In this document: positions 36,549 to 46,195 of the stretch, piece by piece | Position numbering within the stretch: the stretch's first letter is position 1 | Layout: the number at the start of each line of letters is the position of its first letter | Assembly (NCBI RefSeq): GCF_023954335.1 | Contig: NZ_JAMLIE010000003.1 | Location: 377,713 to 441,712, forward strand | Direction of reading: 5' to 3' | DNA from: Aquamicrobium sp. | Lineage (GTDB): Bacteria > Pseudomonadota > Alphaproteobacteria > Rhizobiales > Rhizobiaceae | DNA length: 64,000 nt | Made by a program: the position numbers and the translations under genes | Notes under the pieces: model-generated | Told to the model about the DNA's origin: nothing | The model's input: the letters and a program-made list of their open reading frames with translations, nothing else | The model's database searches: none

Positions 36549-37118
36549 ATGGCAAACCAGCAGAAGAAGTCGGCGACCAGGCAGGGCTTCAAGACCGGCG
36601 AATACGTGGTCTATCCGGCGCACGGCGTCGGCCAGATCGTCGCCATCGAGGAGCAGGAGGTTGCCGGGCACAAGCTGGAACTCTTCGTCATCGACTTCCA
36701 GAAGGACAAGATGCGCCTGAAGGTTCCGGTCGCCAAGGCGACCTCGATCGGCATGCGCAAGCTGTCCGAGACCGATTATGTCGACCGCGCGCTGAAGGTC
36801 GTGCAGGGCCGCGCCCGCGTCAAGCGCACCATGTGGTCGCGCCGGGCGCAGGAATACGACGCCAAGATCAATTCCGGCGACCTGATCTCGATCTCCGAGG
36901 TCGTGCGCGACCTCTACCGCGCCGAGAACCAGCCCGAGCAGTCCTATTCCGAGCGTCAGCTCTACGAGGCCGCGCTCGACCGCATGGCGCGCGAGATCGC
37001 CGCCGTCAACAAGATGTCGGACACCGAGGCCGTGCGGCTGATCGAGGCCAATCTGAGCAAGGGCCCGCGCCGCGGCAAGGCCGACAACGAGGAAGCCGAG
37101 CAGGAAGAAGCGGCGTAA
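36549..37118 (+). CDS. carD: CarD-family RNA polymerase-binding regulator
   Basis: A 189-residue protein. Residues about 12-70 are the Tudor-like RNA polymerase interaction domain: FKTGEYVVYPAHGVGQIVAIEEQEVAGHKLELFVIDF; the C-terminal helical domain follows, with RMWSRRAQEY (the tryptophan that wedges into the melting bubble edge). CarD stabilises open complexes at rRNA and growth promoters. A strong AAAAAGGAG precedes the start. It ends in an acidic tail and has its own terminator. Confidence 0.95.
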   Translation: MANQQKKSATRQGFKTGEYVVYPAHGVGQIVAIEEQEVAGHKLELFVIDFQKDKMRLKVPVAKATSIGMRKLSETDYVDRALKVVQGRARVKRTMWSRRAQEYDAKINSGDLISISEVVRDLYRAENQPEQSYSERQLYEAALDRMAREIAAVNKMSDTEAVRLIEANLSKGPRRGKADNEEAEQEEAA

Positions 37119-37149
37119 GCCGCGCTTCGGCAGAGTTTCGGACAGGATC

Positions 37150-37184
37150 GAACCCGGCCCTCGCGGCCGGGTTCTTCGTTTTCT
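37150..37184 (+). terminator. Terminator of carD
   Basis: A perfect 10-bp stem GAACCCGGCC / GGCCGGGTTC (37150-37159, 37165-37174) with a five-base loop and a tail TTCGTTTTCT. It is 31 bases after the carD stop. Confidence 0.8.
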
Positions 37185-37263
37185 AAAGCATGTCGCGCCT
37201 TATCCGCTCCGATCTTCGGCCGCTGCGCCGCCGATGATACGCATAGGACGCGACATGCTTTAG
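37183..37263. repeat. Short mosaic element: the two end modules fused without the core
   Basis: The 15-bp ends at 37183-37197 and 37249-37263 are perfect inverted repeats (CTAAAGCATGTCGCG and its complement). Between them are TTATCCGCTCCGAT..GATCTTCGGC-like sequence and CCGATGATACGCATAGG, the same left and right modules that flank repeat copies 2 and 3, but the double-hairpin core is absent. It overlaps the tail of the carD terminator. Confidence 0.7.
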
Positions 37264-37316
37264 GCCCACCCGACAGAAAGAAACGCGCTTCGCCGCATCC
37301 GCCCTCGCCCGCCGAG

Positions 37317-37343
37317 GGAACAAATACCCCTTCCGCGCGTATT
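37317..37343 (+). promoter_or_regulatory. Candidate EcfG (general stress) promoter of rpoH2
   Basis: GGAAC at 37317-37321, a spacer of 16 bases, then CGTATT at 37338-37343. The EcfG/RpoE2 consensus is GGAAC-N16/17-cGTT, so the -35 is perfect and the -10 is near. It lies 58 bases before the sigma factor start. In Sinorhizobium rpoH2 is under RpoE2 control, which makes this plausible. Confidence 0.5.
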
Positions 37344-37400
37344 GCCGCCGTGGGGCGTATCGCCGGGCACCGGCCCGGTGCGCCGGCAGGAGCGGCAGCC

Positions 37401-38267
<867 letters not shown>

Positions 38268-38340
38268 TCCGGCAGCCCCTGTCGCCGCGGCCCGCGCCGG
38301 TCTATCGTACCCTCCCGCGCGATTTTTCGGGGAAGAAGAG

Positions 38341-38787
38341 ATGGATTTCGACATCGACGAGATCGGCGGCGCCTGCCATTGCCGGGCGGTGCGGTTTCGC
38401 GTCCGGCTGAGCGACGGCCTGCACACGGCAAGGCGCTGCACCTGCTCCTATTGCCGGATGCGCGGCGCGGTCGCGGTGTCCGCCCCGCTCGACGGTTTCA
38501 CCCTCATCGAAGGCGCGGACGCCCTGACGCTCTACCGCTTCAACACCGGCACGGCGCTACATTATTTCTGCTCGCGCTGCGGCATCTACACCCACCACCG
38601 CCGCCGCTCGAACCCCAACGAATACGGCATCAACGCCGCCTGCCTCGACGGCGTCAGCCCGTTCGATTTCGCCGAGATCGTGGTCACCGACGGCGTCGTC
38701 CACCCGAGCGACGATCCGGCCGGCGGCGGCTCGCGCATCGCCGGCATCCTGCGCTTCGAACGGCGGGACGGGGCAGACAGGGAGTAG
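38341..38787 (+). CDS. GFA-family zinc-binding protein
   Basis: A 148-residue protein of the GFA (glutathione-dependent formaldehyde-activating enzyme)/CENP-V fold. Cysteines in GACHCRAVRF (12, 14), RCTCSYCRM (33, 35, 38) and FCSRCGIYT (about 77, 80) are the structural and catalytic zinc ligands. True Gfa activity in formaldehyde removal is known only for some members, so the substrate is open. An AAGAAGAG precedes the start. It could share stress control with the upstream sigma factor gene. Confidence 0.88.
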   Translation: MDFDIDEIGGACHCRAVRFRVRLSDGLHTARRCTCSYCRMRGAVAVSAPLDGFTLIEGADALTLYRFNTGTALHYFCSRCGIYTHHRRRSNPNEYGINAACLDGVSPFDFAEIVVTDGVVHPSDDPAGGGSRIAGILRFERRDGADRE

Positions 38788-38920
38788 ATTGCGCACGGCG
38801 CGTTGCGCTTTTCGTTGCGGGCGGGCGCAAATCGGACTATATCTGCCGCGATTTTCCCATATCGGTGGCATTGCCCACCGCCCGCGACAGGGACGCGGGC
38901 GAACGAGAGGACTTTATCTT

Positions 38921-39607
38921 ATGGCCAACACGCTGCTCATGCCCAAGGCGACCGCCGTCTGGCTGGTCGACAACACCGCGCTTTCCTTCGACCAGATCGC
39001 CCATTTCTGCAAGCTGCACCCGCTGGAAGTGAAGGCGATCGCCGACGGCGAGGCGGCGCAGGGCATCAAGGGCCTCGATCCGGTCATCACCGGCCAGCTC
39101 TCGCGCGACGAGATCGCCAAAGGCGAGGCCGATCCCGAGCATCGGCTGAAGCTGTCGGAGCCCAAGGTGCGCGTGCCGGAATCGAAGCGCCGCACCCCGC
39201 GCTACACGCCGCTGTCGAAGCGCCAGGACCGGCCGAACGCCATCCTGTGGCTGGTCAAGAACCATCCCGAGCTCAAGGACGCGCAGATCTCGCGCCTCGT
39301 CGGCACCACCAAGTCGACCATCGAGCAGATCCGCAACCGCACCCACTGGAACGCGGCCAACCTGACGCCGATGGACCCGGTGACGCTGGGCCTGTGCTCG
39401 CAGATCGACCTCGACCTCGAGGTGCAGCGCGCCTCGCGCGGCCAGCCGGCCGCCGCGCCCGCCGGCGACACGCTGCTGCCCGCCTCGATGACCGAAAGCC
39501 TCGACGTGCGCGAGGACAGGGAGGAGGGCGAGCTCGACGCCGACGCCGTCTTCGCCAAGCTGTCCTCGCTCAAGTCGGCCCCGCGCGACGAGGACGAGGA
39601 GGACTGA
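38921..39607 (+). CDS. trcR: TrcR-like cell-cycle regulator (DUF1013)
   Basis: A 228-residue DUF1013 protein, the family named for the cell-cycle transcriptional regulator TrcR of alphaproteobacteria. It begins MANTLLMPKATAVWLVDNTALSFDQIAHFCKLHPLEVKAIADGEAAQGIKG, a helix-turn-helix-like region, and contains a second HTH-like segment RPNAILWLVKNHPELKDAQISRLVGTTKSTIEQIRNRTHWN. The C-terminal 45 residues are acidic and low in structure. The start at 38921 has GAGAGGACT upstream. A strong terminator follows. Confidence 0.88.
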   Translation: MANTLLMPKATAVWLVDNTALSFDQIAHFCKLHPLEVKAIADGEAAQGIKGLDPVITGQLSRDEIAKGEADPEHRLKLSEPKVRVPESKRRTPRYTPLSKRQDRPNAILWLVKNHPELKDAQISRLVGTTKSTIEQIRNRTHWNAANLTPMDPVTLGLCSQIDLDLEVQRASRGQPAAAPAGDTLLPASMTESLDVREDREEGELDADAVFAKLSSLKSAPRDEDEED

Positions 39608-39639
39608 CCCTCCATCTGGCCGAATTACCGGACGATCGG

Positions 39640-39676
39640 CCGGCGCGGGACCTGTTCCGCGCCGGTTTCGTTTTTT
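39640..39676 (+). terminator. Terminator of trcR
   Basis: A perfect 9-bp stem CCGGCGCGG / CCGCGCCGG (39640-39648, 39657-39665) with an eight-base loop, followed by TTTCGTTTTTT. It lies between convergent genes; the tail slightly enters the prpE stop. Confidence 0.85.
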
Positions 39677-41583
39677 CAGCCGCCGATGCCCTTGCCCTGG
39701 AGCGCCGAGCCGATCTCGTCGAGGATCGCCGGGTCGTCGATGGTGGCCGGCATCGACCATGTCTCGCGGTCGGCGATCTTCTGCATCGTGCCGCGCAGGA
39801 TCTTGCCCGAGCGTGTCTTGGGCAGGCGCTTGACCGTCACCACCGACTTGAAGGCCGCGACCGGCCCGATCTTGTCGCGCACCAGCGCGATCACTTCCTT
39901 CTCGATGTCGGCCTGCTCACGCGCGACGCCGGCGTTGAGCACGACGAAGCCGAGCGGGATCTGCCCCTTCATGCCGTCGTGCATGCCGACGACGGCACAT
40001 TCGGCGACGTCCGGATGCTCGGCCACCACCTCCTCCATCGCCCCGGTCGACAGGCGATGGCCGGCGACGTTGATGATGTCGTCGGTGCGGGCCATGATGA
40101 AGAGGTAGTTGTCGTCGTCGATGTAGCCGGCGTCCGCCGTCTTGTAGTAGCCGGGGAACTCGTTGAGATAGGCCGAGCGGAAGCGCTCGTCGGCGTTCCA
40201 CAGCGTCGGCAGGCAGCCGGGCGGCAGCGGCAGCTTGATGACGACGTTGCCGAGCGTGCCGCGCGGCACCTCGTGGCCGGCATCGTCCAGCACGCGCACG
40301 TCGTAGCCCGGCATCGGCACGGCCGGCGAGCCGTACTTGACCGGGAGCTGCCCAAGCCCGACCGGATTCTGGCTGATCGGATAGCCGGTCTCGGTCTGCC
40401 ACCAGTGGTCGATCACCGGCACGCCGAGCTGGGCCTCGGCCCACTTGATCGTCTCCGGATCGGCGCGCTCGCCGGCGAGGAACAGGGTGCGGAAGCGGGA
40501 CAAGTCGTATTTGCGGACGAACTCGCCCTTGGGGTCCTGCCCCTTGATGGCGCGGAAGGCGGTCGGCGCGGTGAACAGCGCCGAAACGCCGTGCTCGGCG
40601 ATCACCCGCCAGAAGGTGCCGGCGTCGGGCGTGCCGACCGGCTTGCCCTCGAAGACGATGGTGGTCGCGCCGTGCAGCAGCGGCGCATAGACGATGTAGG
40701 AATGGCCGACCACCCAGCCGACGTCGCTCGCCGCCCAGAACACCTCGCCCGGCTCGATGCCGAACTCGTTCTTCATGGTCCATTTCAGCGCGACCATGTG
40801 GCCGCCATTGTCGCGCACCACGCCCTTGGGCTGGCCCGTGGTGCCGGACGTGTAGAGCACGTAGAGCGGGTCGGTGGCAGCGAGCGCAACGCACTCCACC
40901 GTCTTGCCGGCCTTCTTGGCGACGGCGACCGCCTCGCCCATGTCGACATCGCGGCCGGGTATAAGATCGCACGGATGCTCGGGCCGCTGGAGGATGACGC
41001 AAGCCTCGACCTTGTGCGCGGCCATGTCGATGGCCCCGTCGAGCAACGGCTTGTAAGCGACGACGCGGCCCGGCTCCAGCCCGCACGAGGCGGAAACGAT
41101 CAGCTTCGGCCTCGCATCGTCGATGCGCGTCGCCAGCTCGCGCGCGGCGAAGCCGCCGAACACCACCGAATGCACCGCGCCGAGGCGCGCGCAGGCCAGC
41201 ATGGCGAACAGCGCTTCCGGCACCATCGGCATGTAGACGATGACGCGGTCGCCCTGCTCGACGCCCTGCTCGCGCAGCACGGCGGCGAGCGCCACCACCT
41301 CGTCCTTCAGCTCGGCATAGGTCCAGCTCCGTTTCCTGCCGGTGATCGGGCTGTCGTAGATCACCGCCGGCTGGTCGGCGCGGCCGCCCGCCACATGGCG
41401 GTCGACGGCGTTGAAGCAGGTGTTGCAGATGCCGTCGACGAACCAGCGGCCGTAGACGCCCTGGTCGGCGTCGAAGATCCGCGTCGGTGGGGAGATCCAG
41501 TCTATCGCCTTTGCCGCCTCGGCCCAGAACCCTTCGGGGTCCGCCTGCCAGCCAGCGTAAACCTCAGCGTAGCGTGACGCCAT
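39676..41583 (-). CDS. prpE: Propionate-CoA ligase
   Basis: A 635-residue AMP-forming acyl-CoA synthetase of the PrpE subgroup that activates propionate (and probably other short acids). The AMP-binding P-loop is LYTSGTTGQPKGVVRDNGGHMVAL, where the RDNGG variant is typical for PrpE; then WWQTETGYPIS, and the C-terminal lysine in LPKTRSGKILRGTM that is acetylated for control. VFGGFAARELATRI and GWVVGHSYIVYAPLLHG are also PrpE-like. The start MASRYAEVYAGW matches homologues. No methylcitrate genes are nearby; in this organism propionate likely enters via methylmalonyl-CoA. Confidence 0.92.
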   Translation of the reverse strand: MASRYAEVYAGWQADPEGFWAEAAKAIDWISPPTRIFDADQGVYGRWFVDGICNTCFNAVDRHVAGGRADQPAVIYDSPITGRKRSWTYAELKDEVVALAAVLREQGVEQGDRVIVYMPMVPEALFAMLACARLGAVHSVVFGGFAARELATRIDDARPKLIVSASCGLEPGRVVAYKPLLDGAIDMAAHKVEACVILQRPEHPCDLIPGRDVDMGEAVAVAKKAGKTVECVALAATDPLYVLYTSGTTGQPKGVVRDNGGHMVALKWTMKNEFGIEPGEVFWAASDVGWVVGHSYIVYAPLLHGATTIVFEGKPVGTPDAGTFWRVIAEHGVSALFTAPTAFRAIKGQDPKGEFVRKYDLSRFRTLFLAGERADPETIKWAEAQLGVPVIDHWWQTETGYPISQNPVGLGQLPVKYGSPAVPMPGYDVRVLDDAGHEVPRGTLGNVVIKLPLPPGCLPTLWNADERFRSAYLNEFPGYYKTADAGYIDDDNYLFIMARTDDIINVAGHRLSTGAMEEVVAEHPDVAECAVVGMHDGMKGQIPLGFVVLNAGVAREQADIEKEVIALVRDKIGPVAAFKSVVTVKRLPKTRSGKILRGTMQKIADRETWSMPATIDDPAILDEIGSALQGKGIGG

Positions 41584-41731
41584 CTTTCCCTCCCTTGCTT
41601 CGCCGCCGTTCCTCTGCCGGCAGCGATCATTTTCAATCACTACAGCGCGCAGGGTCCGCCCCGCTTTGACAGGAGTCAAGCTTGCTGCTCAAAGGGGCGA
41701 CGAAGAAACGGGAATGCTGCGGGCCGCGCCG

Positions 41732-41893
41732 ATGACCAAGATACTTTCCCTGCTGATCGTCGGGCTGATGATCGCCCACATCATCAAGCCGCTCGGCTTG
41801 CCGGGGCTGAGGAAGCGCAGCGATTTCTGGAAGCTGGCCGTGTTCGCCATCGCCGCGATCTCGCTGACCGTGCTCTTGAGCCACGGCAACTAG
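41732..41893 (+). CDS. Small two-helix membrane protein
   Basis: A 53-residue protein: MTKILSLLIVGLMIAHIIKPLGLPGLRKRSDFWKLAVFAIAAISLTVLLSHGN. Two hydrophobic helices (about 3-19 and 33-49) flank a basic loop GLRKRSDFWK that would sit in the cytoplasm. Small conserved proteins of this shape are known among Rhizobiales but I cannot name a family or a function. An alternative ATG six codons upstream exists. It stands between prpE (divergent) and a mosaic repeat that begins directly at its stop codon. Confidence 0.65.
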   Translation: MTKILSLLIVGLMIAHIIKPLGLPGLRKRSDFWKLAVFAIAAISLTVLLSHGN

Positions 41894-42138
41894 AGCGTAT
41901 TGCGTCTTATCCGCTCCGATGGAGCGCGATCTTCGGCTGCCTGCGCTGCCCCTCATCCGCCCTTCGGGCACCTTCTCCCCGTAAACGGGGAGAAGGGATG
42001 CCGGCCGCACCGCCACATCCTCTTTGCGACGCTTGCGATTGGCGAAAGCAAGGACAACAGCTCTCTTCTCCCCGTTTACGGGGAGAAGGTGGCGGCAGCC
42101 GGATGAGGGGCAGCGCAGACGGCGCCGATGATGCGCAG
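41894..42138. repeat. RIME-like mosaic repeat, copy 3, with both end modules
   Basis: The core 41944-42117 has the outer GCGCTGCCCCTCATCCGCCC and GGATGAGGGGCAGCGC ends and two CCCCGTAAACGGGG-type hairpins. The left module (41894-41943) has GTCTTATCCGCTCCGAT and CGATCTTCGGC; the right one (42118-42138) has GCCGATGATGCGCA. Close to copy 2 in overall form. It fills the gap between the small membrane protein gene and the convergent fba gene. Confidence 0.85.
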
Positions 42139-42155
42139 CACGGCCTTGCATGCCG

Positions 42156-43064
42156 TCAGGCGCGGGACGCCTCGAAGATGCTGTCGATCGCCGCGCCGAG
42201 CGCGGCGTCGAACTCGGCGTCGCTCTGCTTGGCGGAAAGCCCCTCGGTCAGCGCGCGCGAGAAGCTGGCGATCATGCCGGCATTCTGCGCCAGCATCGCG
42301 TTGGCGTCGTCGCGGGAATAGCCGCCGGACAGCGCGACCACGCGCATGACGCGCGGATCGTCGATCAGCGGCTTGTAGAGGTTGGCCTTGGTCGGCAGCG
42401 TCAGCTTCAGCATCACCTTCTTGCCGGCCAGCACGCCGTCGAGCTGCTTCGTGATCTCGGCGAGCAGGATATCCTCCGCCTCGGCCTTGTCGGGAATGGA
42501 GATCGTCACCTCCGGCTCGATGATCGGCACGAGGCCGTGGCCGAGGATCTGCTTCGCCACCTCGAACTGCTGGGCGACGTTGGCCGCGATTCCTGCTGGG
42601 TTCGCCGCGTCGATCACCGAGCGCATCTTGGTGCCGAAGACGCCCTTGGCGACGGCGCGCTCCAGCAGCGCGTCGAGGTCGGGCATCGGCTTCATCAGCT
42701 TGACGCCGTCCTTTTCCTCGGCGAGGCCCTTGTCGACTTTGAGGAACGGCACGACGCCGCGCTTCTCCCACAGATACTGCGCCGTCGGCGTGCCGTCGAT
42801 GTCGCGGTCCATGGTCTGCTCGAACAGGATCGCGCCCATCACCTTGTCGCCGGTGAAGGCGGGCGACTTGATGATCCGCGCGCGCATCGCGTGGATGAGA
42901 TCGAACATCCCGGCATCGTCCGACCAGGCGCTTTCATCGACGCCGTAGAGCTTGAGCGCCTTGGGCGTGGAGCCGCCCGACTGGTCGAGCGCGGCGATGA
43001 AGCCGTCCTTGTTCGTGGCCTGCTCGGCCATTGCGGTCACGATGTCCTTGAGACGCTCGCTCAT
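42156..43064 (-). CDS. fba: Fructose-bisphosphate aldolase, class I
   Basis: A 302-residue Schiff-base aldolase that splits fructose-1,6-bisphosphate into dihydroxyacetone phosphate and glyceraldehyde 3-phosphate. Recognisable blocks are FIAALDQSGGSTPKALKLYG, GAILFEQTMDRDIDG, PFLKVDKGLAEE, VPIIEPEVTI and MLKLTLPTK, whose lysine forms the Schiff base. The type is the short class I form found in rhizobia. GGAGG precedes the start at 43064. It is the last of the tkt-gap-pgk-fba group and is separated from pgk by 158 bases, so may have its own promoter. Confidence 0.92.
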   Translation of the reverse strand: MSERLKDIVTAMAEQATNKDGFIAALDQSGGSTPKALKLYGVDESAWSDDAGMFDLIHAMRARIIKSPAFTGDKVMGAILFEQTMDRDIDGTPTAQYLWEKRGVVPFLKVDKGLAEEKDGVKLMKPMPDLDALLERAVAKGVFGTKMRSVIDAANPAGIAANVAQQFEVAKQILGHGLVPIIEPEVTISIPDKAEAEDILLAEITKQLDGVLAGKKVMLKLTLPTKANLYKPLIDDPRVMRVVALSGGYSRDDANAMLAQNAGMIASFSRALTEGLSAKQSDAEFDAALGAAIDSIFEASRA

Positions 43065-43222
43065 TATCTGCCTCCTTGTCCGTGGTTGATGGCCGCTTAG
43101 CAGAAGCGGCCCGCGAACGGAATGCGAGGCGCGCAGTCGAATCGATTGAAAGGATTTCAAATGTTTAAGAGGGTAAACGGCCGCGCGGATTTGCCGCGGC
43201 GGCCGCCGTTCCCGTCCGCCCC

Positions 43223-44413
43223 CTACTTCGAGAGCGCGGCGACGCCGGGCAGTTCCTTGCCTTCCATCCATTCGAGGAAGGCGCCTCCGGCGGTCGAGAC
43301 ATAGGTGAAGTCGTCGGCAACATCCGCGTGGTTGAGCGCCGCCACCGTGTCGCCGCCGCCGGCGACGGAGACGAGCTTGCCTTCCTTCGTCCGCCCGGCC
43401 GCGAACGCGGCCGCCGCGACGGTCGCGCGGTCGAACGGCGCGATCTCGAACGCGCCGAGCGGGCCGTTCCACACCAGCGTCCGCGCCTTGGCGATCCAGC
43501 CCTTCACCGCCTCGACGGTCTCGGGGCCGACATCGAGGATCATGCCGTCAGCGGGAACCGCGCCGGCCGGCACGGTCTCGTTCGCGGCATTGGCCTTGAA
43601 TTCCTTCGCCACCACCGCGTCGGTCGGCAGTACGACGGCGCAGCCCGTCTCCTTCGCCTTGGCCATGATCTGCCGCGCGGTGTCGGCGAGATCGTGCTCG
43701 CAGAGCGACTTGCCGACATCGATCCCCTGCGCGGCGAGGAAGGTGTTGGCCATGCCGCCGCCAATGACCAGCGCATCGACCTTCTCGACGAGGTTGGTCA
43801 GGAGGTCGATCTTGGTCGAGACCTTGGCCCCGCCGACGATGGCGACCACCGGCCGCGCCGGCTTGCCGAGGCCCTTTTCCAGCGCCTCCAGCTCGGCCTG
43901 CATCGAGCGGCCGGCATAGGAAGGCAGCACCCGCGCCAGCCCCTCGGTCGAGGCATGCGCCCGGTGGGCGGCGGAGAAGGCGTCGTTGACGTAGATGTCG
44001 CCATTGGCGGCCAGCGCCGCGACGAAGTCCGGCTCGTTCTTCTCCTCGCCCTTGTGGAAGCGGGTGTTTTCGAGAAGCAGGATGTCGCCGCCCTTCATCG
44101 CCCCCACCGCGTCGGACGCCGCCGCGCCGATGCAGTCGGCGGCGAAGGCGACCGGCCGGCCGAGCACCTGGGAAGCCGCCTTCGCGATCGGGGCCAGCGA
44201 CTGCGCCGGGTCGGGCGCGCCCTTCGGCCGGCCGAAATGGGCGAGGAGGACGACCTTGGCGCCCTTGTCGGCAAGCTCGGTCACGGTCGGCGCGACGCGC
44301 TCGATGCGCGTTGCGTCCGTCACCGCGCCGTCCTTGACCGGAACGTTCAGATCGACGCGGACAAGCACGCGCTTGCCGGCGACATCGGCCTCGTCGAGCG
44401 TGTGGAAGCTCAT
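43223..44413 (-). CDS. pgk: Phosphoglycerate kinase
   Basis: A 396-residue glycolytic kinase that makes ATP from 1,3-bisphosphoglycerate. The N-terminal domain starts FHTLDEADVAGKRVLVRVDLNVPVKDG; LLAHFGRPKG and LLENTRFHKGEE follow, with VAIVGGAKVSTKIDLL, WNGPLGAFE and a C-terminal SVAGGGDTVAALNHAD phosphate loop. The start at 44413 matches homologues. It lies 29 bases after the glycolipid-binding-domain gene and belongs to the same transcript. Confidence 0.96.
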   Translation of the reverse strand: MSFHTLDEADVAGKRVLVRVDLNVPVKDGAVTDATRIERVAPTVTELADKGAKVVLLAHFGRPKGAPDPAQSLAPIAKAASQVLGRPVAFAADCIGAAASDAVGAMKGGDILLLENTRFHKGEEKNEPDFVAALAANGDIYVNDAFSAAHRAHASTEGLARVLPSYAGRSMQAELEALEKGLGKPARPVVAIVGGAKVSTKIDLLTNLVEKVDALVIGGGMANTFLAAQGIDVGKSLCEHDLADTARQIMAKAKETGCAVVLPTDAVVAKEFKANAANETVPAGAVPADGMILDVGPETVEAVKGWIAKARTLVWNGPLGAFEIAPFDRATVAAAAFAAGRTKEGKLVSVAGGGDTVAALNHADVADDFTYVSTAGGAFLEWMEGKELPGVAALSK

Positions 44414-44442
44414 GATCGTCTCCATTCTGCTGGCTGCGCGTT

Positions 44443-45009
44443 TCAGTCGACGCGCGCGAAAAGGGAAGGATAATCGACGACGAGGCCGTCCTCATCGAGC
44501 GGAAGGTCGGCGCGGAAGCTGCCGTCCGCCGCCTCGTATCGATAAAGACGACCGTCCTCGATCGCGGTGTAGTGCTGCCCGTCCACGAACGGGTCGAGCG
44601 TGTCGAGCGGCACGTAGAGCATGGAGAGCCGGACGGTTCCCGCCGCGCGCGTCAGCCCGAGCCGGCGGATCGGCAGCGTGTTGGTGAAGGGCGTCGCCGA
44701 CAAATCGATGTCGATGCAGCCGGCGCAATCGTGGCGCGGGGCGCCCTGCGCGTCGCGCCAGTTGCCCTCGCCGTCGCCGCTCATCGCCAGACGCCGCCCG
44801 TCCGTGGTTTCGACCTCTAAGGCGCGCACGGACCAGTCCGCCGCGCAATCGATGCGGTAGCGCGCCCCGAAGGGGCGGCCCCCGTATGTGCCGATGACGA
44901 CGCTCGTCGCGCGGATGCCGTCAGGTCCCGGACCGAGCGTCAGATGCTCCAGCCCCGCGCCCTCGACGGGGCGCCAGCGCACCGTCCTGTTGGCGAGAGG
45001 CCGGAACAT
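44443..45009 (-). CDS. Putative glycolipid-binding domain protein (DUF1089)
   Basis: A 188-residue protein of the putative glycolipid-binding family (formerly DUF1089). Recognisable points are WRPVEGAGLEHLTL near the start, GARYRIDCAADWSVRALEV, GNWRD, CIDIDLSATPFTNTLPIRRLGL and the late YVPLDTLDPFVDGQHYTAIEDGRLYRYEA. The fold is a beta barrel of lipocalin-like kind known from a P. aeruginosa structure; no function is proven. It lies seven bases after gap and 29 before pgk, so it is embedded in the glycolytic operon. Confidence 0.8.
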   Translation of the reverse strand: MFRPLANRTVRWRPVEGAGLEHLTLGPGPDGIRATSVVIGTYGGRPFGARYRIDCAADWSVRALEVETTDGRRLAMSGDGEGNWRDAQGAPRHDCAGCIDIDLSATPFTNTLPIRRLGLTRAAGTVRLSMLYVPLDTLDPFVDGQHYTAIEDGRLYRYEAADGSFRADLPLDEDGLVVDYPSLFARVD

Positions 45010-45016
45010 GGCGTCG

Positions 45017-46024
45017 TCAGATGGTCTTGCCGAGCGCGACGGCCGTGTCGGCCATGCGGTTGGAGAAGCCCCACTCGTTGTCGTACCACGACATCACGCG
45101 CACCAAATTGCCCTCGACGACCTTCGTCTGGTCGAGCGCGAAGGTCGAGGAATGCGCGTCGTGGTTGAGGTCGATGGAGACCAGCGGCTCCTTCGTATAG
45201 GCGAGGATGCCCTTGAGCGGGCCGTCGGCGGCCGCCACCAGCGCGGCGTTGACCTCGTCGACGGTGACGTTTTTCTTCGGCACGAACTTGAAGTCGATGA
45301 CCGAGACGTTCGGGGTCGGCACACGGATCGACACGCCGTCGAGCTTGCCCTTGAGCTCCGGCAGTACGAGGCCGACGGCCTTGGCCGCGCCGGTCGAGGT
45401 CGGGATCATCGACAGGGCCGCCGCGCGGGCGCGGTAGAGGTCCTTGTGCATGGTGTCGAGCGTCGGCTGGTCGCCCGTATAGGCGTGCACCGTCGTCATG
45501 AAGCCCTTCTCGATGCCGAAGGCGTCGTTCAGCACCTTGGCCACCGGCGCGAGGCAGTTGGTGGTGCAGGAGGCGTTGGAGATGACGATGTGGTCCTTGG
45601 TGAGCTTGTCGTGGTTGACGCCGTAGACGACGGTCAGGTCCGCATTGTCGGCCGGGGCCGAGACGATGACGCGCTTGGCGCCGCCGGCGATGTGGGCCGA
45701 GGCCTTTTCCTTCGAGGTGAAGATGCCGGTGCATTCGAGCACGATGTCGACGCCCAGTTCGCCCCACGGCAGCTTGGCCGGGTCGCGCTCGGCGAACACC
45801 TTGAACGAGTCGGAGCCGACAGTGATGGTGTCGCCAGAGACCTTCACCTCGCTCGGGAAGCGGCCGTGGACGCTGTCGTAGCGCAGGAGATGCGCGTTGG
45901 TCTCCACCGGGCCGAGGTCGTTGATCGCCACCACGTCAATGTCCTTGCGGCCACTCTCATAGATGGCGCGGACGATGTTGCGGCCGATGCGGCCAAATCC
46001 GTTGACGGCGACTTTGACGGTCAT
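45017..46024 (-). CDS. gap: Glyceraldehyde-3-phosphate dehydrogenase
   Basis: A 335-residue NAD-dependent dehydrogenase. The Rossmann start is VKVAVNGFGRIGRNIVRAI, the catalytic cysteine is in SNASCTTNCLAPVAK (about C154), and the C terminus has SWYDNEWGFSNRM. INDLGP indicates NAD preference (aspartate after the second strand). It starts after a 332-base interval from tkt that includes mosaic repeat copy 4, and is followed by the glycolipid-binding gene seven bases on. Confidence 0.97.
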   Translation of the reverse strand: MTVKVAVNGFGRIGRNIVRAIYESGRKDIDVVAINDLGPVETNAHLLRYDSVHGRFPSEVKVSGDTITVGSDSFKVFAERDPAKLPWGELGVDIVLECTGIFTSKEKASAHIAGGAKRVIVSAPADNADLTVVYGVNHDKLTKDHIVISNASCTTNCLAPVAKVLNDAFGIEKGFMTTVHAYTGDQPTLDTMHKDLYRARAAALSMIPTSTGAAKAVGLVLPELKGKLDGVSIRVPTPNVSVIDFKFVPKKNVTVDEVNAALVAAADGPLKGILAYTKEPLVSIDLNHDAHSSTFALDQTKVVEGNLVRVMSWYDNEWGFSNRMADTAVALGKTI

Positions 46025-46195
46025 GTGCGATCTCCCGACGGGCTGAAAAGCGAGGTTTTCCGGCAACATGGAGCGGGCCACGCGCCGAAGCTGCGTTTCC
46101 TTAGCCGCGCCTCCACGAAGAATCCAGCGCCGCCGGCGGATAAAACCGATTAGCATGAACGGGGTTACACACCGGCGACTTCACCACGACCGCTC

